Origin: Cristatella mucedo
Lineage: Eukaryota > Bryozoa > Phylactolaemata > Cristatellidae
Reading direction: 5' to 3'
DNA length: 64,000 nucleotides
Assembly (NCBI GenBank): GCA_009760855.2
Contig: WPIO01000014.1
Coordinates: 4,146,501 to 4,210,500, forward strand
In this document: one piece after another, positions 1-13,300 of the stretch
How the letters are laid out: every line of letters begins with the position of its first letter
How positions within the stretch are numbered: the first letter of the stretch is position 1
Position numbers and translations under genes: made by a program
The notes under the pieces: generated by a model
Told to the model about the DNA's origin: nothing
The model's input: only the letters and a program-made list of their open reading frames with translations
Databases searched by the model: none

Positions 1-1102
1 GACTCACTGCTTGCAGTAAGTGGATGTGACATTGTAGAGGCACGAGTAAGTACGATTGTTTGCAACGAAGAAGGCAGAAAGTTAATCAGCCATACAGTTA
101 ATATCCGGCGACAGAGACATCTTAGCATTATGCAGAAAATAGTTTAGGGTCTGATTGGCAAGACTGCACATTGCAAGTGATGGAAAGAAGCAGCAGTATT
201 TCTAAGCTTCAGGGTTTAAATACAGTGGTAGTCTTTGAACCTGGCATGATATACATCACACTCAGAATTCTTAAAACGTCATCCAAGTCTTGCTTTATCC
301 TGAGCATTTTACAAACTTGATTAGCAAACAGAGCGGTGTCGCTTCGGCTCTGCAAGTGGACAATATTTTTGGGGAACACGATCGTCAAGAGCACACGTGG
401 AGTCTACAGTATCAATGGGAGTCTCGGGGACATTATGCCAGCGAGAGCCCTAGAGCTGTCAGAACAGTCTGCATGCAGATAAAGACGATCTGCATCTTTA
501 CCAGATTTCTTAAATTTCTCACTATCAAAGTTATGATGCTTGGCAAACTACATGTTGCATGTTCATACAATTGCTCAGCAATGACAAAGAATAGCAAGTA
601 GGGGTACACAACGAGATCACTGGGGCAAACATCTTCTGTGATCATGTGATCAAGAATATGGTCACCAATATTAGTTTGCCTGACAAAGTATTTGACCAAG
701 GCAAACGTCTCCAGGCTGTCAAGAAATGAGAGCATCTTAGATATTGTAAATGTAAATGCTCATGCAATCATAACTGGCCTTTCACTCATACAATTTTAGT
801 GATGAACTCCAAAAGGTCTTACGTAAAGAGGTTAGACGGCCGGGATGGAAAGGATAGATCAATTAATTCGTGAACAACGACAGCAATCACCATCTAAAAT
901 GTCTGACTGTTTAAAATTGAAGAATGAGAAACAGGTCGGCAGTGTCTATCAATGAAGACTATCATGCGAGATTAAACTTATATTCCTGGTAATTTGTTTG
1001 TACGTTGACTACAGAGATTAGAAAGATAAAAGAAAAGTGTTGAATGTGTCTTAATCTTAGGCGGGACTTGTATTGCTCGTCACCAAAGAAAATTGGAGTG
1101 CT

Positions 1103-1148
<46 letters not shown>

Positions 1149-4100
1149 AGAAAAGAAGAAAATGCCTTATCATCCTCGCGAATTGAACCCAAGACCTCTG
1201 TCAACAGAAATTATATTCAGCATAGAGCTGTGGGACTTAGGATTGTATTGAGCCGCACACTTACTGCATCTGCTCTATCAAATTTTGCTTAAGGCTCAAG
1301 GATGTTAACACCTATCTACTACTGCTGCTATCGCCGTCCATACAAGCACTGTGGGTTGTATGAACGTTTATTACTGCTGCACCCTTGTTCATGTATTGAA
1401 ATGACACAACCGGCATGTGCATAGCACCAGCGATAAGTTATTGCACTCCATTGAAATTTTTTAAGGCTACCTACAGCTTCGAATGCAATTGATGTCAGCA
1501 GCAAGCAGGAAGACATGCCATCAATTCACGATAAAATCAAGTCCTCACAAAATTTGGTGCCAGATCCATCGAGGCGCAGTACCGTGGTTAACCTGTCTAA
1601 GCAGGCTCTACCCAATCTGCTGCTGCTGCGGCCTCACTTTAGCCTCGAAAGTATACTGAGCTCATTCGATGAGCTCAGTGCCTGGAAGAAAAGGGGACTA
1701 GGGCTCGACACTCACTCGTTTCACAGTGCACTTATGCTTAGGCATGCAGCAGCAAATGGTAGACATGTGTGGCCACTACTGGTGGACCCAGATGGCCTTG
1801 GTGAGGCCTGGATCAAGAACATACACACAAGTATCGGCGGCGGCCACGTGCACGGTAAGTAGTTAGCTCTGTGCCTGGGGGCTCTTTGCTGGAATATACG
1901 CAGTCGTTTTTTGGTAAGTGATGCGGTTTCTGAATCTCTTCCATGTGTAAAGCTGGAGATGCCTTCGTATTTTAGGTGAAGAAGGTGAGACCAACAACGA
2001 CGAGCAAGTTTTCCAGGCTAACAGGTCGGCAGATCTGAGAGGCACGAGATCAAGCACATCTTTCAGAAGCTTCACCTTGAAGCGGCCGAGCATTAGCCCC
2101 CAGCATGAGCCGGTCGCATCTACGATATCGGCTGCTGACAGGTCAGTCTGCTATGAATGTGTAAGCTTCTTGCTGGGTTAGGTCAGTTCACTGTGGCTGA
2201 CAAGCATTTTTCTCTGACGTCGCAGAGTGATGATATCGCGGACAAGTGGAGAGATCGGTCTGCCAGCTTTGACCTTACGGTCGTTGAGCATGGAGTCACT
2301 TGCAGTGGTACCCGACGATGTGATAGTCATACCTGATGATGGCGTCGTTGTCATTCAATCCGACAGCCCTGATTGTGACAAAAATCTACTCAATTCGATT
2401 GTGCACGGTGAGGCAAAGGAAATACCTGCCATTCCTTAGACTTGATTGGTATTTGTATTGCAGTGCATGACTGTGCACCAGCGTTTGGTCGTTAGGTTTC
2501 ATCGCTTCCCTGGATAGATCGAAAATTTGTGGAGCACTATTGTAGGTTGAAATTCCCAACGGCTTGGCAAGAGCTCTACGTCAACGCACACCTTATACTG
2601 ATTTTTCAGGCGTTCCTGTGCTTCTTACGAACATAGAAAGGAAACGTATCAGCCCAGCCTTTGACAACGTTATACGCAGGAACATATTAAAGGACAAGGA
2701 TAACAAGATGCATGTCACGATCGGCAACACTAGTTACGAGATGCATCCTAAATTTCGACTCTACTTAAGCACGACGACCCCGCTGCTCCTTAATGGCAAG
2801 TGGCTCCACCATATGTAGACAATCTCTTGCAGAATAAATGCATTGTGTGTGTAGGTGTCCACAGGGGTACATGTCTATGGGTGGACAGGTGAATGAATGC
2901 AGCATGTGTTCAGTATTGGAGAGAATGACAATGTGCTTTTTTTCTAGTGAAACTGCCTGATTATTTTGCTCATCAGTCACTATACTATTTGTGGTACTTA
3001 GAGCTTATGTACAGATAAGCATGGCTTAGCAGGTAGAATTCTTCAAGATGCACAACGTATTTACATTAAATTGGGAAGAATCAATTCAAAATGTTTCATT
3101 GCGCTCTCATGTGTTTAAATATTTTTTCTGATAGTTGCTCTCGTAAGGTCGGCTCAAGTGTTTATTAGAGCTTTTAATGCTGAGAAAATTGATAATACTC
3201 GATAAAAGTAGTCAAATTGACAAATTGGGGCTGGTTTATCGTACTACTCTATTTGAATTCACAGCCCCCCTGAACAACACGGGCAAGCTAGCAAAGGCTC
3301 CTAGTTTAGCTAATAGGAGCTTATAGCTTTCTCTAGCACAGTTGCAGGCTCACCAATCAATTGCATGTCTCAAGAACAGAACTAATACACAGCCGAATGC
3401 ACATAATTTGCTAAGCACCCTGAGTCCTATGTGCTTTAGTTTTGCAATTCTCCTTGCACGAGGAGAAAAACAGGATTGAGAGAAAGTTACTCACTGATGC
3501 CGGAAGCACGCACTGCCATCAACCCCCCAAAGCAGACACGTTTTTTTCCGATAGGCATTGTGTCTCTTTCGCTTAGCACCTACAGGAAATTCAACTATCC
3601 ATCATCATATGGTTTGATAGAGCAATTAATAGTTACATGACTCCGAATTTAGTTAATTTAATTGTCTCTTAACTTGGCCAGGTGAGTTTGTTAAAAATTT
3701 TATTATTTCTAGTTTCAAAATAAAGAACTACCGGAGGCCATCTGCGGTGAAACTCAACACAAAAAATGAATGTATCGCCCCGGGGGGGGGGGCAATCCTG
3801 CAAAATCTGGGCTGAGGCAAACGATCGACGAAAGTAATCGACGAAAACTATTGCTCTCTCTCTCTCTCTCTCTCTCTCTGCGTCAGTGGTTTGTCAGTGC
3901 CTGTTTCTCCATTAGTTGGGCCGGCTACAACTTTATTTGCAGCAGGCTTGTTAACCGATGCTATCTATATTAAACGAGCAAGTTTATCCTAGTTTTATTC
4001 TTTATAGTGCTCGTGTAACTGCAATCCGAGGTGAAATTGTATAATTTATCTTGGTGTTTATTTTCGATTAGTCAGTGCTCTTAGTCAGCATTCTTGTGCG

Positions 4101-4338
4101 TAGGCAATGGACCTTTGTCGGCACCTGTCGGATACGTAAATGCTGTGGACCTATCAATCAGTCAACAGGGAAAAATTGATCGCCTGCTTCACGTCATTAT
4201 GCAAAATGAGAGACCAGATTTTGAAGCTCAGTCGCGTTCAATAGAAGCTGGTATACTTCACCACAAGCAGGAGCTAAGCGAAGAAAATGTAAGTACTGCC
4301 ATGCGAATTGCACCTTGTTGGATTTTTAATAAATAAAT

Positions 4339-4373
<35 letters not shown>

Positions 4374-7300
4374 ATTCATTTGTGTAGCACCCTAGTAAAA
4401 CTTAATCTTTATTCAGATGCTTCACATATGTCGCGGGGCTCGGGCCCTCGTCATCGGTAAACAAATGCTTTCATCTTGAACTCGGTCGCCAAAGGCAAGC
4501 ACCTAACCCCTGGATCAAACCAGGATATTTTCTTGATTTTCTTGTCAGAGAACAATTTCACTGGGTCATGAAGTGCGTTTGGTACCACTCATTAAAACTT
4601 CTTAGTATAGCTGATACGGGTTCAATACTTGGCCTTCACTTTTACTGATATGTTAAATTTAGAATCATTTGTTCCTAATGCCACATTATACAGACCATCG
4701 TGCAACTGCGAGCACAGCACATGCTGCTTATGACTGATAGTCAATTAGATTCGCACTTCTTGTACAAATTATGTTAATATTTTCAATCCTTGTGTACATT
4801 ATGTCTTAGTTGATGCTAATATTTTAGAACCGATAACCGAGCTTGAAAAGTGCTAATGTAGCTCTTTATGCTGTTGATACACATATCCTTTTGAAAGAGA
4901 CGACGTTTCCGGTTGGCATTAAAGATGAATCTTTCGATTCCTGAGGCAAACGACTATCGCTCTTCAGTTGCAGAGCACAATAATTAATACCGAGCAAATC
5001 TTTGGTTATAGCACTCACTCGGTATGACGTGTGCAAGTAATTTAAACACGGTACATTACTTTCTGTGGGCATCGTGTGACGGCATGCATAGTAGCTGCAA
5101 AGATTTATATCGACTCAAAGAAGAGCTCATGCGGCCGCTGTGGCTCGTATGATAGAATCTGCAGCTGCGATCTCATATGTCTATTAGCTGAAAGCATGAC
5201 TATTGTACGCATCAAGAAACCCTAATGTACTATAACGACTGATGAGCCGAATGTGTTCATAGTCGGCTCGCTGCATGCACGATAGCAAGCTCCCGTTCGT
5301 CTTCAGTGTATGCAATAGCATATACACGCAATTTTCTTGACTTAGGGATTCGCCTCCAGCATTTAAATAGCCACGTTAAAGTCAGGAAAATTTTAAGACC
5401 CGCGTAAATAGCGCTGGAAATAGCAGCAAATGTTGCTCAATTGTAAGAGCATTGCTCGGGGTAAATTATTGCTGCAGATTGATGTCTTTCGAAAGTCAAA
5501 TTTCTTGATTCTTTCTTGCACGCCAACCGACCTGCGAGCTCCATAGCTAAAAAAAAACCTTCATTCTCAATCACTGTTTAGTCTGATTAACCACTGAGGC
5601 ATCATGAAAGGAGTCAACGTGAGGGTGCAATTGCCTCCATTAGGCCAGACGTCAGAAAAATTTATTGTATACACAAAATGTATTCGCGTTAAGTGAATTA
5701 CCTTCAGACCTTAAATAGTAGCCAAAATTGTGCATTTGATGAGGAAATATTACTTAGTTATCAACGGAAATTATTGTATAAATATACTAGTTGATGTATT
5801 AAGCTGAAAGTTACAAAATAACCTGCAGATTTGTTTGAACCCACAATACTTACATTGTATTTGTTTAGCCTTTATCAATCTCCAAATTTTTCTTTTATCA
5901 AATTTTGGGTTAGTTACTTTGTGAACTGCAAACTGCGTCAGCGTATAGTTATGCATGGGTTAAAACCAACCAGCCTAAAGGAGCTTTCGAGCTGCATTGC
6001 ATACCACATCTCTTACGACACACCCATTTTAATAGCCTACTCCCCCACTCCGCCACCTATCCTAAGCAGTAATTATTTAGCCTTCTTAAAAAAATAATGG
6101 ACATGGTCATGAAGATAACATAAAAGAGATTAGCTGATTAAACAGCCTCATTTGTTAGCGGTAGAAGAGCCTTACCTGCTTTCACCGCAGCTCGAAATGG
6201 GGCAGTAAAAGATAGCCCACTGCAGGACTCGAACCGATAACCAGGGCCATGAAGAGCGAACACCTTACCTCTGGACTAGGACACAGAAACTCTTGACAGT
6301 GGCAATTAATTTGTTTCGAGCTCTCTGTGATCTTAGAAATGTCTACTAAAGTTTTTTCGCTATGTGATTATGAAAAAAAAGAACAAAATCTTATTGCCTA
6401 AATGTCAGTTAGAAATCATGTTCATCCGCTTCTCAAAACAAATAATTTTAGTGAGTAATAATAATGATGATAATAATACACTTGATAAAGCACCCTGGGA
6501 GAATTCAATCTCTCTCCAGGCGCTCCACACCTGCCACAAAGGAAATACGATTGAATGGTGAGTGGTATCATGCTTGATAAACAACATGAATAACGTGGTT
6601 AGGGGTGACATGCACAGGGTCAACATGCAAGTATGGTTAGTGGCAGCCTGCAACAACTATTCTGATTTATTATTAACCTGTTTATTAAGTCGTTGACTCA
6701 AATTGCAATCCCAAAATGTCGGACACATTTTGGCTTCAGTTTCCAAAAGAAGTATACTTTAAACATACTATTTCATGAAAAATGGTTACTAGTCAAGCAG
6801 ACACGTTGAGCTGGTGGATGATTCTCAGTAATGGTAATGCGATAGTATTTTATGAATAAAGGTATTGAGTAACTAATATGTACCTCAGCATGGATAGCGA
6901 GCTGCAGCTCATGAATGGTTGCCACTTTGTAGCCTACTGATGAATTTGGTGACCTTGCCAAGCAGTCAGTTGCTCACAATGGTAATATATGCGATCGCTG
7001 CTTTATTTAGGAAATCATCAAGAACAAAGTCCTCCATTTGGAAAATGCCATACTGGACGATAGCACCATGTTCGAGGCGTTGCTCTCATGCCAGCAAAGC
7101 ATGGGGCGAAGCATGCAGATCCTGGACGAAACAGGCGACCTACAGCGCCAGCTGGAGCAACGCCGTGAAAGCTACTTACCTGTCGCTCTTGCTGCCGCAT
7201 CGACGTACGACGTGATCGAACGGCTTGCACTTTTGTCACCCTACTACAGGCTGTCATTCGCGCACTTTCTCGGGTTATGCACCGAAACCATACGTGCACG

Positions 7301-10300
7301 ACAGCGGGGCAAGGCCGGTGCCACAGGAGGGGCTCTACCAGCTCGCTGCCAGGAGCTCATCGATGCCATCACGGTGGAGGTGCACCGGCACGTGACCTCG
7401 ATGCTGCACAGCAGTCACGTTGACGCATATGCCACTCTCGTGGCTGTCCACCGTATGCTTGCAGCAGACAATGCGTCGGCACAAGAGGTTGTCGTCTTCG
7501 TCAATGGTCTCGATCGCCAGTCCTTGCCAGCGTCGGCGGGTGGCAGTGGCTACGATACTGTAGGAAAGCCTAGCTGGATGTCCCTGGAAACATGGTTCTC
7601 GTGCTGCAAGCTCGAAGGAGTTTTCAGCTGCTTTAAAGGCCTCGCCACTTCGCTAGCCAACTATAACGTAGAGTGGAAAGAGTACTTCTCTGTGAGTATG
7701 CGCTGTACCCTACGTACCATTTCGCATCGGAGTCTGACTGTCCTATTCACGAAGTTGACCATGCTCAATGGAAATGTAAAAGCTGTGAAACACTGCAATG
7801 CAGATAAAGTCAAATTTCATCTTTTTTTTAGCTCTTTCTAAGCCTTTTTTCGGAAAGCACCTTTTCATTTCTGTCTCTCGATCATTGACAGTAGGTCTTA
7901 TTTTAGTTAAAATGATAGATACTGTGTCAAAGAGAACGCCCATCGTTTTATTGTCCTTCAGCATTCCCTCACAACTCAGTGCTTGTTCTTCTCGGTTTTT
8001 GGATGTAATTAACATTTTGCCCGTTCGAGATCATTATTCAGAGGCAGCTAAGCGACGCAGCCAGCCCTAATTCGACGAAGTTGCTGTTAGGTCAGTATTG
8101 CTGCTCAATAACATAATTTTAATGGTTTTTAGTGTCCTCTAGCACTTGTCAGCCAACTACCAGGAGAATCGCTGAAGCTGACGCTTTTCCAGAAATGTAT
8201 CTTGTGGAGAGTGTGCCGTCCAGATAAGGTGAGTTAAAACAGTCGCTTTACAACGGTCATATCAGCAAGCTGCTTCGGCCGGCAAGCATTAGCTTTTAAG
8301 ACTTCTGAATTTTATGAGCACTAACATACATAAATAAATGCTAACTTAGCAGTGCGCTTGTTCTGTAAAGATCGACTTCATAGTTTTTCAAATTGTCATT
8401 AATTTTAAAATACAGAACTGCTAATGTTCGTCTACGAATGGACTGACTGCAGAGAATTTTTGCCCCAAACAAGGAATGTTCCCAGAATGCCTCTGGCTTT
8501 CTGATTCAGCTCTTAACTGATACAGCTAATGACATATCACTTTTCTGCACTCTTAAGAGGGCTTACAATTTTTTTTTAAATGACCGCGTACACGCACAAG
8601 CCGAACCCACGTTTCCTACAGAAATCCACGAAATGCTTTTAATTTCAAATTTGATGCCGAGCTGCAATCGTTTGGCTTTGTGGTCGTCGGCTGGAAATTG
8701 TCTATCCATTATAAAATTACATTCTTGTACTATTTGTAATTTATAGTTTTCCGAAGTATGTCAGAACCTGGTTTTGGCTGAGCTTGGGCCATCAGTCATA
8801 AGCAGCACATCATATGAATTGGATGAGCTTATAAATGCAAATCAGAGAAACTGGCCTGTTATTTTGCTTCACCCTAACCCGACGTCCGTCGATCAGGAAA
8901 GCCGCGACTTTACAGGTATGTCTCATGTGACACTTCACCCCGCTGCCTCGATTACCTGTGCAGATTTGTATCGTGTATCTTTTCAATGCGAACACCTCCA
9001 TTTGTTAGTTTGAAGTGCTTTGGGTTATGTAATAAATGATGCAGAACCTATAGATTTGACAGGTTGGCTGGCGGTTATTTCGCTTGATGATGCTGCCGTT
9101 GCTTCTGACCAAGCAAACTTATTAGCGAGCTCAGTTATAAATTTATTGTCACTGGCTTAGTTTTTTATTTCAGATTTTGTTTCATATTAATGAATACTAT
9201 AAAATAAATATGGCGCTTATTAAGTTACAATAGCAGTTCAATAGTAGTAGGGAAAGATCAAATCGGTCACCTTATATTAGAGGACTACATTAGCTCCACT
9301 TTCAAGTCAGCCAACTTTCAACTCCGTAGCAATACAAAAATTTGGGCCTGCTTAAGCAAGGATATCGCATCTATGTTTTTGATTTTCGAAGCATTTGTGA
9401 CATCCCTTCTTGACTTTTGTAACTCACTGCTCGCAGGTCTTCCGGCAAGTGTAATACGGTCTTAAAGTTAATAATAATAACAAGAATAATAATGTACTTG
9501 ATAAAGCGCCCTCAGACAACTTAATCTCTTTCTAGGCGCTTTACATTTACTGCAAAGGGAAATGCAATTGAATGGTAAGTAAAATCATGCTTGAAAAACA
9601 AACAAAATGAATAATATGGTTAGGGGTGACATGCACAGGGTCAGCATGCGAATGTGATTAGTGGCAGCATGCACAGTGTCAGCACGCATAAGCACGTGAA
9701 GGACGAATCATAGGGACACCCTAAATGTTGTCCTAAATAGGTTTGTTCCTTTTAAATGTGGTCAGGTCAGAGGATGTTCTGCTGCAGGTCGGGAGGGAGC
9801 TCCAGGCTTTGGGAGCATACGAACTAAATGCACGGTCTCCAAAGGATTTAAGGTTTGTACGAGGTATTTCTAGACTGTTGGATTCCGAAAAGCAGGTGGT
9901 ATTATGCTTGGCCTGATGGGGGAGTATGTCGGAGAGATAGGCTGGAGCCATAGAATAGAGTGACCTAAAAGTGAGCGACAGAACCTTGAAGTCAATCCGT
10001 TGCTTGACTGGTAGCCAGTGCAGGTCGGCGAGAAGTGGAGTAATGTGGCAGCTGCGACGCTCACGGCAGACAAGTCTAGCTGCCGAGTTTTGCACCAGCT
10101 GCAATCGCCTGATCGCACATGCTGGTAGGCCAGTAAGCAGTGAGTTGCAGAAGTCGAGACGAGATGTCACGAATGCATGGACCAACTTAGACGTGGTATC
10201 CTTATCCAAACAAGCCCGAATTTTAGCAATGTTATGAAGCTGAAAATAGGCAGATTTCACTGTGGAGCTGAGATGGTCGTCTAACGAGAGGTCGCTTTAT

Positions 10301-13300
10301 AAATAAATAAATAAATCCTAGCTGATTAAACAGCCTCTTTTGTATAGCGACAGAAGAGCCTTTACGGCTATCACCACCGCTTGCAGTGGCGATAAAGGAT
10401 CGCCCCACCGCAGGAATCGAACCCACGACCTCGGGACCGAGGCCGTGAAAGCAACCGCCTTACCCAGTGTGCCATCACGGCTTTGGAATATGACACCTAG
10501 ATTTCGAGCTGATTCGACAGGAGATATGCTGGCAGAGCCAATTTCGAGAGACAGCCTTTCCAATCTCTGAACCCCACTGGGTTTGCCCATAACTAGTAAG
10601 TTAGTTTTGTCATCGTTTAGTTTTAGAAAATTTGCTGCTGCAAAAAGTTAGTTCAAAACACTTCAGCCAGGCTTTCTGTTCTGGACGTCGAAATTGTCAC
10701 CTCAAACCACCTCCCACCACTCTACACTGGCTTCCAATCAAGTAGCTTATCAGCTTAAGAGTCACTTTATCAACCACTTTAGGCCCCTTCTTATTTTTGC
10801 ACCAGTTTCGTGCCTGTAGCTTACATGCTTCCAAATCCTAGAGCTCACTGCTTACTAACGGTAAGACATCCCCTGACTTCGTGACATTTAAAAAGAAGTT
10901 GAAAACGTACCTTCCCTTAACAGCATTTGCAGGCTCCGTGTGAGTTTTCATTTTTGTGCTTATATGTGCTGACACTGCATTTTATCGCTAGCCAATCGAA
11001 ATGCTTCTTCGCAGCCAAATAAATGCCTGGAAAGAGATGTAGCTAAATTGGGGTGCTATTCATTTGACCTATTATTATTACTAATCCTGAAAGCGTGTAT
11101 ACACTAGCTTAAGCTCGTCGTTAAATCAACGGAAAACTCCAGTGCTGCATTAAAATTAGGGCCTGGGTGTCCGCCAGCGAAGCTCGCGAGCCCGGCCTAA
11201 TGTCTAAGCAAGCACCAGGCCTCGATTCCGAGAAAAGAGTCGACACCGCGTGCGACCTGAGTCGTGAAGTACTACGCCCTTTACCCACAGCATCATCCTG
11301 TTGGTGACTTATCAAAAGTGATGCTTTTGCTGAGCTTTGAAAACATGGCGTTCCTGGGCTTCTTTGATCAATTGCTTTGAAAGACTCGCCCGTCTACAAT
11401 GGCCGGCGGAAACCACAGATTTACGTAGAAATTGATAGTCCTTGAGGGTTTTCCGATCCACTGAAGTCAATAGTCCTTTTAAATTTTTCAAGCTAGTATA
11501 GCTTTTACCCAAGTGCTCTTCAAGGAATTGTGAAGTAATTTTAGTTGTATTTCCATTTGAACTCTTTTTGCAACTTTCTCTTTCGTCTACAGGACTCGGT
11601 GCGTACATTTTTTTATAGAGGCTAGCCAGCGTGTAGCCGCGAAAAATCCCGGTACGCATTTTCAATTTGGCTATTGAGGACCGAGTGTAGAAGCGTATGA
11701 CTGCGCAAAGGCACGACCACTGTGACTCGCCGCTGAGCAGCAGAATGTCGCTAAGACTGGCTGTCTCTGTCAGTCTCTCGTCTGTCTCGCCATTAGTCGT
11801 CAACTTCACCCGTTTCAATGCGAGATGATCTTCACAGCGTGTACATGCATGATTAAATGATGAGAGTCCTCGAGTCAATGCAACTTACAACAGGAAATGT
11901 ATGAAGACGGGCTCGGGAAGATACAGTTCTTCTTGGTCGAATGACGCGAGCACAAAAACGCGCATAAACCTCCATCGGGTGGTCAGCCAATTAAAGACAC
12001 TAGCTGTTGTTAAAGCACTGGAAGCCATGAGAAACTCATTTTAACGAACAAATAACGATGTGAAAATTAATGCTAGCCAGTTAAAGAGTGTATGCAAGAC
12101 CATTCACATTAACAACCAGTACTAAAGAAGTACGTAAGCACGTAGAAACCATTCACACTTTGCGAAATAATGAGTAGCCCAAGCGTAGCACTGAATGAGT
12201 AGCTTACTTGCTCGTACTTGCTTCACCAAACTTAACAAAAACGCCCGGCAATCAGTTCACCCAGAGTTTTTCCCAGCCGAATGACTTCTGAGACCCAGTC
12301 CTCCTCGCGTATATCTACATGGAGAAGGCACGTTCTTTCGGTGAAAAATCGCCGGAGAAGCGTCTATCCATGACACATGGTGATTAAATTCAATTTTATA
12401 TTAAATGCTATGCATATAAGCGTATTGAGCAAAAACTACACCGCAATGACTGACGAACCGGCAGACCGTCGGTAAGACTTACTATCCCAGTCAGACTCTT
12501 CATTTATGCTGTTGCTACATAAACGAATGGATAAATATCTCCCCTGATATTTTGGTACGGCACTCATAGTAGCATCGTAGCAGTCATGTAAATACCACGA
12601 AGGGCTCATCGTAAGCATGACATCAGTAATAGGTGTTTACGAACCCATTAATTTCCCACCCACATTCAAAATGATATGGGTTGATGTAACGTATCTCCGT
12701 CTGAAACACCGAAAGGCCACAAGAACTACGCGCTGTGCAGGAGAGTTTTTCCTAGCGCACTCAAAGCCTAAGCTGTTTTCGATAAGCATACGGTAGCCAG
12801 CAGACTTCGTCTCAAGCAGCAAGTGAAAGCGGGAAGCATAGCTGAGTCAGGAGGGCAGCTGAAGAACTGAGTAGCGTGGAAGTAGCCGCTCAGATCAATT
12901 GCATTGTATCCTCGCTAATAAGTGAGAGGACACACCTACCCGCCCTGTTTTAGTCTAAGGATAAGGCGCTAGCCTTTAACGACCGCTTTTGGGAGCTCGC
13001 CCTGCGGCATATGTAAAGCGCCTGGATAGAGATTAAGTTATCATATGACACAATACCGATGACATATATTATGGAGTATTTATTTTACAACAAAAAATTC
13101 AATCGAGTATCCTAAAAATGAACTGATTTGAAATTACTATACTACATGCTTGATGCTTTTAGTTCACCCTAACCGATATAATAGATGACCGTTCACTCCA
13201 CTTCCACGAGGTAGCATTTTATCTCACTTTAGCAACCGGTGGCTGGAGGATCAACGATGGAAATAAAAGATAACGTGTACCAGACCAGAAAAAAGTTATT

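Larger units (their letters stand above)
16..1604. other. Dynein intron (first in window), no secure gene
   Basis: Runs from the probable donor at 16 to the acceptor before 1605. It holds a (GA)n microsatellite at 1105-1142 and a minus-strand coding-like remnant at 209-735. The dynein piece expected here (the FISY.GPF block of AAA5) was not found and may sit in a short exon I could not pick out. Confidence 0.4.
4289..7010. other. Dynein intron with SINE/LINE fragments
   Basis: Starts with gtaagt, ends with tatttag. It contains a (CA)/(TA) microsatellite at 4337-4372 joined to a SINE-B copy, an old SINE-A copy near 6130-6292, and the 3' end of a LINE at 6455-6665. Between 4600 and 6100 I see only AT-rich unique DNA. 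Confidence 0.5.

Noticed and set aside
7692-7697. gtgagt as donor of the long dynein exon
   Set aside because: Strong match to consensus, but it breaks the phase with the next exon; the donor after 7695 keeps it. Left as an uncertainty of 4 nt.
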